From contig DAOTFU010000001.1 in NCBI GenBank assembly GCA_035446765.1, positions 1 through 59,700 on the forward strand: DNA of 59,700 nt, read 5' to 3'. The position numbers were made by a program, and so were the translations under genes. The stretch comes from JALOAF01 sp035446765. GTDB lineage: Bacteria > Patescibacteriota > Gracilibacteria > Absconditabacterales > Absconditicoccaceae. Below the pieces are notes generated by a model. That model worked only from the letters and a program-made list of their open reading frames with translations, searched no databases and was not told the origin of the DNA. Of the stretch, positions 8,197 to 19,628 are shown piece by piece; the first letter of the stretch is position 1; each line of letters opens with the position of its first letter.

Positions 8197-10281
8197 TTAT
8201 TTAGAAAAGTGTTTTCTTTGATATTCTGCCATCTCACGTCATTTTATAGGTATGCTTTGTCAGTTTTGTCTTATATAAAATATCTCTTCTGTTTTTGTTT
8301 TAAGATAAACTGGTTCTTTTGAGGCTGGTACAATTATCTTGGCTATTTTTTTTCAAAAAAAGTCTAATATTTTGCATTCTATAATGATTCATAAATTTAC
8401 TGGATTAGGGTCTAAATTTTTATGTATAGTTTGATCAAATATTCTTTGTATTCATTCTTCATCAATATTTTTGAATGTCATGTCATATCATAGTCATAAT
8501 ATATATTTTCAAGGTATTTCTTCATTTTTTTCTAAAATAAAATAATTAATATCTTCATCTTTTATGTTTTCATCTTTTTTAAATTTTTCAAAACTTTTTT
8601 CTTCCCATACTCATAATACTACTTCTCATCATCATGAATTTAAAAAAGCAACAATTGTTTTTAAATATGGTCAATAAAATGATTTTTCTCCTATAATTTC
8701 TTTGTTTTTCTTTTGAATTAACTCATGTATATTAACACAAAAACTTGATTTGAATTCAATTTTATTGCTTTCATACTTATTTAAAAGTTCTATAATTTCG
8801 GCTTCTTCATTTGTTTTTTGTCTGAAATTTGTTTCTTCTTGTTTTAAAAGAGATATAAATATCTTATTTAATGTTTTTTCATCGACTGCATTATAGTCTT
8901 TAATCATATTTAATCTTCTATTAAAGTGTTTTACTAGAACCAAATTATATAGGTTTATAATCGATCTTTGTGGGTTTTCAGAAATAAAATTAAATTCCTC
9001 AAATAATCGTTCAATTTCTACAAATCTTAATGTGTCGCGAGTATATAAATACATTAGTCGTATATAATTACATAACCAATTATCATTATTACTTTTTTCC
9101 ATTTTCTGAATTGTGTCGAATTGGTTTTCTTTTTGTTTTGTTTTTATTAGTTTAAATAATCATTCTATAGTTGAATCATCAATCTTATTGATATTGATTT
9201 TTTTGATCGACTCTAATATATATAAATATATTATTAGTAATGATATATGTGCTGTGTGCTTCTTAATTAATATTCTTTCTTCTTCTTCTAGTCATGCAAT
9301 ATTTTTTAATAAAAAATTTTTTAATTTTTTGAAATTATCTATTATTGTGATGTTATTATTTTCAAAAAATCTTTTGTAATGTCAGAGTGTTATTGCATAA
9401 CTTAAACCTATATAAAGCTTTGAAAATTTTCCATATTCAATTATTCTTTTTTCAAAAAAATCTAATATTTTTATGTCTCTTTTATAAAAGTCATCTAAAT
9501 CGTTTTTTTTAATTCATATTTTATTTGTAATGTCTGTTGCAAAAAATGAATATTTATGTGTGTTTAGTATTGTGTTAAAAAGAACAAAATCAGAGACATA
9601 TTTAAATTCTTCTTTATTTTTGTTGAATAATTCGTGAAAATATTTTATAGCATCCTTTCCTTTGTGATTTCTGAAAATATTATCATAATATAATTCTTTA
9701 TACATATTATTGCTCTCTGATTCTCATAAAATTTCTTTTATTTCCTCGAATATATTGATCTGGTTCTTGGTGTATGTTTCTGCAATGTTCTTTTTAAGCT
9801 TTTCATAGCTTAATAATGCTTCTATGTCGTAATTAGTTATTATGAATCAGAATAAATTTGAAATTATTACTTTTATATTTTTTAAATCTTTATCTGTAAT
9901 TTCTATTCATTGTTTTTTTTTATGTTTACAAGATAGTATATGTAAGTAAATGCTTATGAGATAATATTTTATTGTTAAATCTTTTTCTGTATCGTTTATT
10001 GCAAGTTCTTCATTGCTTGTTCCTAAGGTTGAAAACATGTTTCCAAGAGTTTTTTGCGCCATGTCAATTGTTCATATTGTTTCTATTTGATATTTGAATA
10101 TTTTATACATATTATCTTGATAATCTTGAATCTCTTCATTTTTATCAATCTTCCATTTGGTTTTATCTCATTTAAGATAAGTGTTTTTTAGATTATCATA
10201 TTCTTCTCTATCTATCATTTGAATTTTTGATAAATCTATGTTAATTCCTATTTTGTTTATTTTTTTGATGAAATTTTTCAT
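8197..10281 (-). CDS. large protein with C-terminal Schlafen AlbA_2 domain
   Basis: 694 aa with TGA as Gly. Residues 1 to ~520 are helical and unrecognised. The C-terminal ~170 residues match the Schlafen AlbA_2 (divergent AAA_4) fold: E-x-KSSF at ~533, TIVAFLNSGGGEVVLGV, and the closing FYIRQNGQS motif. Three consecutive TGA codons encode the GGG of this motif. AlbA_2 domains bind nucleic acid and are found in transcriptional regulators and in phage-defence proteins. The gene lies 26 bases downstream of lexA on the same strand, so the two probably form one transcript. An antiviral or damage-response role is inference. Confidence 0.75.
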
Positions 10282-10307
10282 GGAATTTTTTTAAAGCTAA
10301 AAAATTA

Positions 10308-10925
10308 TTAAAATTGAGATATGATTCCTGCTAATTTTCATCTAATTAAAGCCTTTTTTCTGTCTATAACTATGTTAGAAAATCTTTTATTTTTTGGTTT
10401 TCACAATATTCATGCTTTAGTGTGAAATACTGTTTTAAGTGTCGCTTTTTCATCTCAATCATCTGATTCTATTATTACTCAAATATCGCCATCGCTTACG
10501 TCATCTTGTTGTCTGATTATTAAAATATCTCATTCAAAAATTTGTACATCTTCCATACTTGATCCTTTTGCTTTTAACGCATAAAAAGGTCATGGTCATT
10601 TCATCATTGACTTAGGAATATCTATCATTTTTTCTACTTTTTCATAAACGGTTAGAGGCTCTCCGCATGCTATTTCTCATAAAATAGGAATCTTGTCGAA
10701 ATTTTCTGGAATAAACAACTTTCATGAAGCATCTTTTTGTATATATCACATATCTATTAGGTTTTGAATGTGTTTGTAGATTGCACTTGGATTTATATCT
10801 AATTTTTCTGATGCTTCTTCATAAGTTGGTGATTTTCAATTATGAGCTATGTAATTTCTGTAATATGAAAGAACATTATCTTGGCTCTTTGAAATTCTTT
10901 GTAGCATTTTGGATGAAAGAAACAT
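10308..10925 (-). CDS. lexA: LexA-family repressor (S24 self-cleaving)
   Basis: 205 aa. Residues ~8-70 form the winged helix: SPTYEEASEKLDINPSAIYKH, an HTH typical of LexA (helix SAIYKHIQNL). The self-cleavage site is IACGEP, so the scissile bond would be Cys87-Gly88, as in UmuD, rather than the usual Ala-Gly. The catalytic dyad is visible: Ser123 in KGSSME and Lys164 in ATLKTV. It represses genes until RecA-ssDNA triggers cleavage. It sits inside the defence segment, upstream of the AlbA_2 gene and divergent from the GIY-YIG/methylase genes, so it may control both directions. Many glycines are TGA, so the gene is adapted to this code. Confidence 0.9.
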
Positions 10926-10998
10926 ATAAATTGATATGATATATAAATATCGTTTTTGGGACGTATTGCAAGCTAAATATTTATCTGTCTTTATTTAT

Positions 10999-11050
10999 AT
11001 ATTCACCTATATTCACTTTCTCTTGATTTTGTGAGAAATTTTTTTATAAT
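10999..11050 (+). promoter_or_regulatory. promoter of the GIY-YIG/methylase unit with direct repeat
   Basis: TTGATT (11023-11028), 16-base spacer, TATAAT (11045-11050), 36 bases before the ATG at 11087. Just upstream, ATATTCAC occurs twice (10999-11006, 11009-11016), a candidate regulator site in the lexA intergenic region. Confidence 0.5.
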
Positions 11051-11086
11051 CAATTTTATGAGATTTAATTTTTAACCCAATATATT

Positions 11087-11389
11087 ATGCGAACACAGCA
11101 ACAAGCCTATGACTTTATCAAGTCTTATATGTGAAAATTTCAGACTTACTTTAAGGATTGGTATGTTTGAATTGCAAGTAATCCTGAAGAAAGACTATTT
11201 CAACAACATAATGTTGATAGACAGAACTGAAATTGGTGTTGTACTGAGGCCTTATTTACTACTGATGATGCAAGAGCAGTAGAAAAATATTTTATTGATC
11301 AACATTGAACTAAGTGATGAACCTGATGATGAGATCATACAACAAAATTCGTTTATGCTTATTTTATTACTAGTAATACAGTTGAATAA
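11087..11389 (+). CDS. small GIY-YIG-like protein
   Basis: 100 aa with ten or so TGA-glycines. The core WYVGIASNPEERLFQQH (residues ~25-41) resembles the GIY-YIG nuclease layout (aromatic pair, then Arg on the helix), and ARAVEKYFIDQ supplies a Glu at the expected catalytic position. A Gly-rich GTKGGTGGGD stretch follows. Short proteins of this sort are often found beside restriction-modification genes. Here it is directly upstream of the C5 methylase on the same strand. Nuclease activity is not proven. Confidence 0.65.
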
Positions 11390-11461
11390 AATATTGTTTT
11401 ATGAAATTGAATCTTTATCATAATCATAACGATATGGTTTTATATAAATTCATAGTTTGAT

Positions 11462-12484
11462 ATGTTTAAATTTGTAGATTTTTTTGCAGGAGTTTGATGA
11501 TTTCACCTAGCGCTTAGTAGATTGTGAGGTCAATGTGTTTCTGTTTGTGAAATAGATAAAAAGGCAATGGAAACATATCGTCTTAATTTTTATGAACATA
11601 ATAAAGAACTTTTTGATTCTTGATATTTTTTTGAAGACATTACTAAGCTTTCATGAAATGAAATACCAGATCATGATATTTTTTGTGCATGATTTCCTTG
11701 TCAAGCTTTTAGTATAGCTTGATATAGAAAATGATTTGAAGATGATAGATGAAATCTGTTCTTTGATGTAGCAAGAATTATTGAAAAGAAGAAACCTAGT
11801 GTTGTTTTTTTAGAAAATGTTAAAAATCTCGTTTCGCATGATAATTGAAATACTTTTAAAGTTATAAAAGAAACATTAGTTGAATTATGATATTATGTGC
11901 ATTTTAAGGTTTTGAATAGTCACCAATACTGAAATGTTCCACAAAATAGAGAAAGAATATATATAGTGTGATTTAGAGATAAAAATGCCTTTAATCGTTT
12001 TCATTTCCCTTCTAAAATTTGATTAGAGGTCTCTTTTAGAGATCTATTAAATGAAGATGCTGAAGAAAAATATTATTATAATAATTCTCATCTATATGAA
12101 AAATTAGTAGAATGAATGAAGAGATATGATACAGTATATCAATGGAGAAGACAATATGTAAGAGAAAATAAAATGTGACTTTGTCCAACTCTTACTGCGA
12201 ATATGTGAACAGGATGACATAATGTTCCACTGATTATGGATAAAAAATGAATTAGAAAAATGACTCCTAGAGAAACATTTAGGATGCAAGGTTATCCAAG
12301 TAATTTTAAATTACCAAAATTAGCTGATAGTCATTTATATAAACAAGCAGGGAATAGCGTTTCTGTTCCAGTACTTGAAAGAATAGGTGTTTCTATTTTA
12401 GAGGCAATAAATCCTACTATAAAAATTTCTCCTACCAAACTTTTACATTCTTTAAAATTGGCTGAATTTTCTTTGGTCAGATAA
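11462..12484 (+). CDS. dcm: DNA (cytosine-5-)methyltransferase, type II
   Basis: 340 aa. C5-methylase motifs in order: I, DFFAGVGGFHLAL (residues 6-18); IV, FCAGFPCQAFS with catalytic Cys80; VI, FLENV; VIII, QNRERIY; IX, TPRETFRMQGYP; X, QAGNSVSVPV. The target-recognition region is short, suggesting a 4-5 bp site. It protects host DNA from the endonuclease encoded convergently at 12432-13010. The two genes overlap by 53 bp at their 3' ends. Many motif glycines are TGA (for example GVGG and PCQ's preceding Gly), so this is not a fresh import. Confidence 0.95.
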
Positions 12485-13010
12485 TTTCTTTTTTAATTGA
12501 AAATCTAGGTCTTCTTTTTTCTCATTGTTGATCAGTGAATTTTTGTCATTTATTCACATTTGCTCAAGTAATATATTTATTTGGAATAAGATATACATCA
12601 AAAGATCAATCCATTTTTCAGTCTCTATAAAAATCAAGAAAGTATAATTTATCTCGTTTGCTTTTAGGTCAAAAACTTGTTAAATCATATTCTACTGAGC
12701 AGGCTTTAATTTGTTCTGTTTCTTGTGTTTTAAGGTTATATGTATCAAAACTTTGTTTGATTTTTTCTTTTGAATGAGTTGGTTTTGCTTCTAAATATCT
12801 TACAGATCATGTTGCTAAACAAAAAGCAACTTCACTAATTCCTTCTGGTAGATTTGCTCATCTAGCATTATAATTCTTTAATCATTTGTTTAGAATATTC
12901 CAAGAGTCAAAAAGTTTTTTTCGTAATTTTTTATCAGATTTTTCTAATTTTAAATAAGTCAATTTTGTTTCTATTCAAAAAACTTTACAAATTTTTTCTT
13001 CTTTTTTCAT
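12432..13010 (-). CDS. type II restriction endonuclease, possibly Bsp6I-like
   Basis: 192 aa. Assigned mainly from context: 10 bases downstream of a controller HTH gene and tail to tail with a C5 methylase. Sequence features are ARGANLPEGISEVAFCL (residues ~52-68), a charged ...YLEAKPTH and a compact alpha/beta body. The NLPEGISE pattern resembles what I recall of Bsp6I-type (GCNGC) enzymes, but I cannot confirm this. The catalytic residues are not assigned. In standard code it would end 13 codons earlier at a TGA; with TGA as Gly it ends at TAG inside the methylase gene. Confidence 0.65.
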
Positions 13011-13020
13011 GATTTTAAAA

Positions 13021-13224
13021 TTATTGAAGTAAATCAGTTATGGATATATCAAGAGCATTTGCAATTTTTTCAAGATTTTCTACAGATATATTTCTCAATC
13101 ATCTTTCAACTAGACTTATATAAGTCCTGTGAAATTTGCTTATAACAGCAAATTGTTCTTGAGAATATCACTTTTCAAGCCTAAATCTACGAATGTTTTT
13201 GCCTATGTGTTGTTTGATTTCCAT
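13021..13224 (-). CDS. XRE-family controller protein of the restriction-modification system
   Basis: 67 aa, a single HTH_3 domain: GYSQEQFA...(H)RTYISLVERGLRNISVENLEKIANAL. Length and HTH (SLVERGLRNIS) match C proteins of type II systems, which time endonuclease expression after entry into a new host. It starts just upstream of the endonuclease gene in the same direction, and a long symmetric operator sits before its start. Confidence 0.9.
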
Positions 13225-13237
13225 AATGAAATACTAA

Positions 13238-13278
13238 TTAATGTTAACGATAAGTTTACAGACAATAAGTAACATTAA
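13238..13278. promoter_or_regulatory. C-box-like operator
   Basis: TTAATGTTA (13238-13246) and TAACATTAA (13270-13278) form a perfect 9-bp inverted repeat around an ACGATAAG...AATAAG core, starting 14 bases before the controller gene. This fits auto-regulation by the C protein. Confidence 0.55.
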
Positions 13279-13353
13279 TATTTTATTCTTTTTCTTTTTT
13301 CTGTCAAATATTTTTCTTTTTTCTAACATAAATCTAAATTAAAATAAAAAAAA

Positions 13354-13408
13354 CGCCCATCCATTTTCTTTTTGAATGAACATTTTTATTAGGGATATGA
13401 CACATAAC
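13354..13408. repeat. right terminal inverted repeat of the defence segment
   Basis: GCCCATCCATTT (13354-13365) and ACACATAAC (13400-13408) are the reverse complements of the left copy blocks at 8151-8162 and 8112-8120. Confidence 0.5.
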
Positions 13409-13469
13409 GTTGGCACTGATCCGATGTCTGGAGAGATAACGGAAGATGTTGGATAGTGGAATGTTAGGG
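13402..13469 (-). mobile_element. attC-like site
   Basis: Same type of imperfect hairpin as at 6575-6640: GCACTGATCC pairs with GGATAGTGG except for one extra base. It is bounded by ACATAAC on the left (plus strand) and GTTAGGG on the right. Confidence 0.5.
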
Positions 13470-13875
13470 TATCCGAACGAATGTGAGGACTTGCGTTTGA
13501 CTCAATGTTCTATTTTGTTGAGGCAAATGTTCTTTAACTAGCTTTTATGCGTATTACTCATTTTATACTATATTTGTATACAAATGCGAAACTATTTTAC
13601 ATAAAAGGCTAGTTTTATACTGTACATTTGATTATTAAATATTTTTTCCACAAATGCAAGAATTGATAAAAAATGCCAATTAAAGTGCAATTTTTCTGAT
13701 AAAGTAATAAAGTATACTTTTATAAGGATATTTTCCCTATTTATGTATCATTTTATAGTTTTTGGTGGGATACTTTACCTTGAAAGCACAAAAACTTATG
13801 ATTTGAATTTTAATTGTATATAATTAAATTAGCTAAAAATAGCTTATTTACATAGTTTTCAAACATAATTTGCAC
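13470..13875. other. 406-bp intergenic region with inverted repeat
   Basis: No gene seen. An inverted repeat, AACTAGC-TTTTATG (13536-13549) against CATAAAAGGCTAGTT (13600-13614), encloses the palindrome ATTTGTATACAAAT. The rest is AT-rich sequence leading to the VirD4-like gene. Confidence 0.5.
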
Positions 13876-16350
13876 ATGGGACCCCTATTGATATCACTAA
13901 TAGTCCTTATTGTACTTACTTTCCTATGAATTTTGATATACAAAATGACTTTTTTGCATTTTCAAAAAAATCATAGAAAAAAACAAACTGAAAATATCAA
14001 ATTTATACAAGTAAAAGTTCAAAAAAGAGCAGCATCTAAATCTGCCGATATAGAAGCCACAGATCATGCTCAAGGTATGAAAAACAATATAGAAGTCATG
14101 AATCAAGTTTACAAAAACTTTTATTCTATATTTGAAGATACCCGAAAATACAAAAAACTTTGAAACAATTACATCTCTATGGAGATGTTTATAGAAAAAG
14201 AACAAATCAAATATATTATATGAGTACCCACAGCCCATCTTTCTACCGTTAAAAAAATGGTGGCTGCATTTTATCCTGGTTCCCTTGTAGAAGATGTAGA
14301 GCAGCCAAAACTATTGGAAGCTGGTAAATATATGGCAGGATGAGAATTTAATCTTACCAAGCATAGTGCCCATCCTATCAAGACATATGAAGCTTTTGAA
14401 GCAGATCCTATGGATAGTATACTCTCTGCATACAACAATGTGGAAAAAGACGAAAAGATGATGCTTCAAGTATTAGTCCAACCATTACATGAAAGTTGGC
14501 TAAAAAGTATGAGAAAAAAAGCAAACAAGATAAAAGAGTGAAAAGATTTTTGATTTTTCAAAAAAATATTTGTTAAAATGCAAAAAGGTGGTTCTATGGA
14601 AGATAGTGATTATGAAAAAAGACAAGAAAAGAAACATAAACATGATTTTTCTCAACAACAGATATGAGATCTTGAAAAAAAGATGGATGATGAGGTTTTT
14701 CTTACCAAAATTAGAGTATTTGCTATGTCGGAGGACAAAAAAAGACCAGCAAAAATGGTAGATGAACTTAGTAGATTGTTTAACCAATACAATTATATTG
14801 GGCTTAATACTTTAAAAATCAAGAAGATAAAAAACATAAAATCTTTTGCCAAAGATTTAGTACTTAGAAATTTCTATACCAATCATTGAGTCTATTATGA
14901 AGTTAAAAATTTTAATAAAAATAATGTTTTAAACATAAAGGAACTATCTTCTATAATTCATTTTCCACATTCTAGGTTCAATCAAAATCCACGTATTGCT
15001 CGACAAAAATCCAAGATAGTACCCGCTCCAGAAGATATGCCATCTGATGGTATGCTTTTGGGTCGAAACGAATATGGATGAATCAAAAAAGATATTATAC
15101 TTACAGACAAAGACAGATTTAGGCATGTTTATATTGTATGACAGACTGGTACAGGTAAATCTACCATGCTTATCACTCAAGCCAAAGAAGATCTTAGAAG
15201 AGGTAATTGATTTTGTCTTATAGATCCTCATGGAGACTTAGTAGATAATATGATGAGACGATATCCAAAAGAAAGAATAGATGATTTGATATATTTTGAT
15301 CTATCAAATACAGAATATCCTATAGCCTTTAATCCTTTGGATTGAGCACATACGGATGATGAGAGGGATGTAATCACAAACGATATGGTAGAGATGTTTG
15401 TAAATATGTATGGACATGAAATATTTGGTCCACGTATACAAGATTACTTCCGTAATGCTTGTTTCCTTTTGATGGAGCAGCCAGATGGTTGAACATTGAT
15501 TGATATAATGAGATTGTTCACCGATGATGCTTATGCAGAGTCAAAAATTAGAAATGTAAAAAATCCTGTAATTGCATCACGATGGAACAAAACTTACAAA
15601 AAAATGTGAGATAGAGAAAAATCAGAAATTATACCTTTTATCCAAGCTAAGTTTTGACCATTTACTACATGAGTTTATGTGAGAAATATTATATGACAAC
15701 CAAAATCTGCATTCAATTTTTACAATGCTATGCAAGAATGAAAAGTGATTCTTTGTAAACTTGCAAAAGGTCTTACGTGAGAAGTAAATAGTCAACTTAT
15801 TGGTAGGATGATAGCTATGCAGATTAAATTAGCAGCTCTAAAAAGAGCAGGTATTACAGAAGACCAAAGAAAACCCTATTATCTGTATGTCGATGAGTTT
15901 CAAAATTATGTATCAGAATCTTTTGAAAGTATATTATCAGAAGCCAGAAAATATAGACTTTGACTAACTATGGCACACCAATATATTGATCAACTTAAAA
16001 AAGAATGACTTGGATGAAATCTTGATATGTCCAAGACAATATTTGGTAATGTATGAACAATATTCGCACTTAAAGTAGGTGCTCCCGATGCTGAATTCTT
16101 GGAAAACGAATTTGGTCCTGAGTTCAATAAAATGGACCTTCAAAGTTCTGAGAAATTTAAATGAATGATGAAGATGAGTATCGATGGTTCACAATCTAGA
16201 CCATTTTCTTGTTCTATGAAAGTACCATATTCAGATCCAGCAATCAATACACCAGAAAAAATAGAAATAATGAAACAAATTTCAGCCCTCAAGCGAGGTA
16301 CAAAAAGAGAACTAGCCGACAAGGAAATATATTTTAGAGTTTGAGTTTAG
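13876..16350 (+). CDS. VirD4/TraG-like type IV secretion coupling ATPase
   Basis: 824 aa. N-terminal membrane anchor (residues ~3-21). A ~300-residue unrecognised region follows, then an ATPase with Walker A GQTGTGKS at ~422-429 (first Gly is TGA), DPHGD after strand 2, and Walker B YVDEFQNY at ~672. The closing segment LTMAHQYIDQL is typical of VirD4/TraG/TrwB proteins. It would pump DNA or protein across the envelope using ATP. Such coupling-type ATPases recur in CPR genomes, often without a full T4SS. No relaxase or other T4SS gene is seen here. Its stop overlaps the convergent gene by 4 bases. Confidence 0.88.
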
Positions 16351-17381
16351 CCATCGCTCTTCTTATATATTTTTAATAAGTCATTTATTTTTTTAGGCAG
16401 CCTAATGCCATTTTTTTCTTTTAATTTTAACAATAACTCGTATATGTCGCCAAATAAATAATTTCATTTTATTGCCATATCAAATCTTTCATTATTCATA
16501 TTTTTGTATATATCGTATAAATACTCGAGTTCATGCTTTATTTCTTCCTTTTTTCGATAAAGATTTTTATTATCTTTAAATATATTTTCAACTGATTTTA
16601 TTATTTTTTGGAGATCATCCAAAAAGTTATTTTTAAAATCTTCCATATTTTCTGGATTTTTTAAATCAACATTATTTTTTTCTATAAAATCATTTATCTC
16701 TCCAACAATTTCTTTTGCTTTTTGAGCCGAGATTGCCTTTTGTTCTGGACTTAATTCATACCTTCTTTTTTGTTCTTTTTTTGCATCTATAACATTTTGA
16801 ATTTTATCTTTTATTATAGTTGTTATATTAAATAAATTAATATCTCTATTTTTTTCTTTTCTCAATATTTTTTCAAATTTTCATATTTCTTTATATTTTT
16901 TGTTTAATTCTTTATTTTCTTGATTTACTATTGTAGCAATAATTTCTTCTATATTATATTCATTTATTTTTTTCTTTATTTGCAATATATTAGCCAACTC
17001 TTCCCACTTATCTTTATTTAGATTGTTTTCAATATCATTAGATTTATTTAGTTTTATACTTTCAAGTTCTTTTCTCTTTTTTAAATATTTTTTTAATATA
17101 TTTATTATATCTGACATAAAAGTTAGATTTATCTTTTTTGTATTATCAAACAATAGTAACATATTATTATTTTCATCTATATATTCTTTTATCTCTTTGT
17201 TATTTTTTAATATATCATTTAATTCAAACAAAAAACATTCTTTATAAGTCTTATACTCTTCTTTTTTTTCTTCTTCCCGAAATCATCCTGTTTCTGCTAT
17301 ATACTTTGATTTTTGAAAATAATCTTCTAAATCATCTATTTTAGATGATAGATTATTTTTTGTATTTTTAAGCTTTTCCAT
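16347..17381 (-). CDS. uncharacterised coiled-coil protein
   Basis: 344 aa, strongly Lys/Glu/Asn/Ile-rich and predicted helical throughout, with no signal peptide or membrane segment. Only three TGA-Gly codons occur, in line with its low glycine content. The most conserved-looking stretch is YELSPEQKAISAQKAKEI (~225-242). The family is not recognised. It converges on the VirD4-like gene with a 4-base overlap, which leaves no room for a terminator between them. Confidence 0.7.
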
Positions 17382-17446
17382 AATAATATATTTTTATATT
17401 ATAAATATTATTTTTATAATAAACTGTCAACCTTTTTCAATGTTTT

Positions 17447-18247
17447 TTATTTTTTGTAAAGATCATGGAAATTAGTAAATATTTTATTTTCAATATCTTC
17501 TTTTTTTATATTCAATAGGTTAGATACAAAATCATAGGTATAGCTTACGTAAACAGGGTAGTTGGTCTTTCATCTAAATTCTTGTGGTGGAAGATATGGA
17601 GCATCAGTTTCCAATAGTATATTTTTCATATCACAAGCTAATAGGCTATCTCTTATATTTTGAGCTTTTGGGTATGAAATATTCGCACAAAATCATATTC
17701 GTACATTTCCAAACATTTTTTGTACTATTTTTACTTCTTTTGGACCATATCCCCAACAGTGAAAATATATTTTTAAGTCTTTATATTTTTTCAAGATTTC
17801 TATTGTTGATTCAAAATCATCTCTAGAATGTATTACAATCGGTAAATCTAGTTCTTTTGCTAATTTGCATTGTCTTTTAAACAATCTTTTTTGCATCTCT
17901 ATCTTTAGATTTCATTTATAGTTTATATCTATTCCAGCTTCTCATATAGCTACTATATATTCTTTATTCTCTAAATATTCTTTTTTTAATCCACTTATTT
18001 TTTCTTCAAGATTATCTTCATCTATTTTTCAAGATATTATCTCAAATGGGTGGAATCATACAGTAGCTTTTATTTTCAAGTCTCACTCATACTCTTTGGC
18101 TATTTGGATTCATCTTTTATTAAAACCATCATCTGATCAGGCGTTTATTATCATTTTTCATCATATATTTTCAAAGTCTTTGATATGATCTTGCCAATTG
18201 TCAAAAAGCTTTTCATCATTTAAGTGTGTATGAGCATCTACGTACAT
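17447..18247 (-). CDS. tatD: TatD-family metal-dependent hydrolase
   Basis: 266 aa, normal TatD length. Metal-binding and active-site motifs in order: DAHTHLN (residues 4-10), GFHP, IGEAGIDIN, VIHSRD, YFHCWG, and LLETDAPYLPP near the end. It acts as a Mg-dependent 3'-exonuclease/deoxyribonuclease in family members. It stands alone between a coiled-coil gene and the divergent rseP. Many motif glycines are TGA. Confidence 0.93.
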
Positions 18248-18346
18248 TTTTTACAGATTCAAAATAAAAACTCTTGTTTTAAAATACTAATTAAATAATC
18301 TTTCAAGGCAAAAGTTTTTTTATTTTTTTGTTAAATTCAAAAAAAA

Positions 18347-19552
18347 ATGATCCGAGCAATAATTATATGAGTTTTAATGTTTATGATCTTGGTTATATTA
18401 CACGAATTGTGACATTTTATCACAGCTAGAAAAAGTGGAGTAAAAGTACTTGAGTTTGGTATAGGTATACCACCAAAGATCTGTAAATTGTGAACTGATA
18501 AATATGGTACAGAATATACACTCAATGCTATACCACTTGGTGGATTTTGTAGGATGAAATGAGAAGACCCAAGTGATAAAAAAGATTTTCATGCAAAAGA
18601 TAGTTTTATCAAAGCAAGATTTCGAAACAAAATATTGATCTTGGCATGATGAGTCTTGGCAAATTTGATAGTAGCTTGGATTATATTTTCTACTGTATTT
18701 GCAATATGAACAAAGCCCCTATCAGTATTGCCAGAAAATGCTATAAAATGAGAATCTCACAGTCTGCTTATGCCCACATATTCTTTTTTGGAATCCAATT
18801 GACTTATCAGTGGTATCAAAATAGATACACCGCTTATAGTAGATGCTGTTTTGCCAGATAGTTTAGCATACTCTTTAGGTATTCAAACTGGTGATATTAT
18901 CACAAATATAAATGAAAATAGCGTAAATGTACGAAATGTTTGATCTGTACTCAAAGAAAATATCTGAGAAAATATAGATATACATTATACCAGAGCTAAT
19001 ACAAAAAACATAATATCCTCAAAGTGTGGCGAAGAGGATTGTATATTGTGATTAGCTTTTGTTACATCGGGTAACTTGGAGATAAAAGAAATTAAATACA
19101 AGATACCGCAAGCAATGTTTGTCTGAATCAAAGAGATTTGAGCTCAATTTGATTTAACTTTTGCAGCATTATGAAGATTATGAAGTAGTTTAATATCTTT
19201 CAATTGATCCAAGATAAAGAAATCTCTAGGTTCTCTTACTGGACCAGTTGGAGTAGTAAAGTTTGGTGAGATGCTTTTGTCTAGTGGTCTACGAGTTTTG
19301 TATCTAGCATTTGCTGGTATGATCTCATTAGCTTTAGCAATATTCAACATACTTCCTATACCAGCATTGGATGGTGGTAGGATAATTTGAGTATTGATAC
19401 AAAAGATTTGATGATTTAAGGTGGAAAAATATTTTGTGATAGAATGATATTTCAATACTGTATTTTTTATATTATTGATGTTACTTTGACTGTATATCAT
19501 ACTCAAGGATTTAGTAGTTTTTCGATGAATAAATATACCATTTTTGTGATAA
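18347..19552 (+). CDS. rseP: site-2 protease RseP (zinc metalloprotease)
   Basis: 401 aa. First membrane helix carries HELGH (~19-23) with the zinc ligands and catalytic Glu. A PDZ domain follows (SLAYSLGIQTGDIITNINEN, ~180). The third zinc ligand lies in ALDGGR (~345) of a later membrane helix. It cuts transmembrane anchors, such as anti-sigma factors and leftover signal peptides. Length and topology fit the RseP/RasP family. A strong terminator follows. Confidence 0.93.
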
Positions 19553-19582
19553 GCAATTATCCTTTTGTAAAATAAATTAAAA

Positions 19583-19608
19583 AACCTCGGATATTCGAGG
19601 TTTTTTTT
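19583..19608. terminator. bidirectional intrinsic terminator
   Basis: AACCTCG-GATATT-CGAGGTT with A and T runs on either side. It serves rseP (plus) and the gene ending at 19629 (minus). Confidence 0.85.
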
Positions 19609-19628
19609 AAGTATTTCAATCAATTTAT

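Noticed and set aside
13470..13875. Integron attI site or integrase promoter
   Set aside because: No integrase gene is visible nearby; the inverted repeat alone does not support it.
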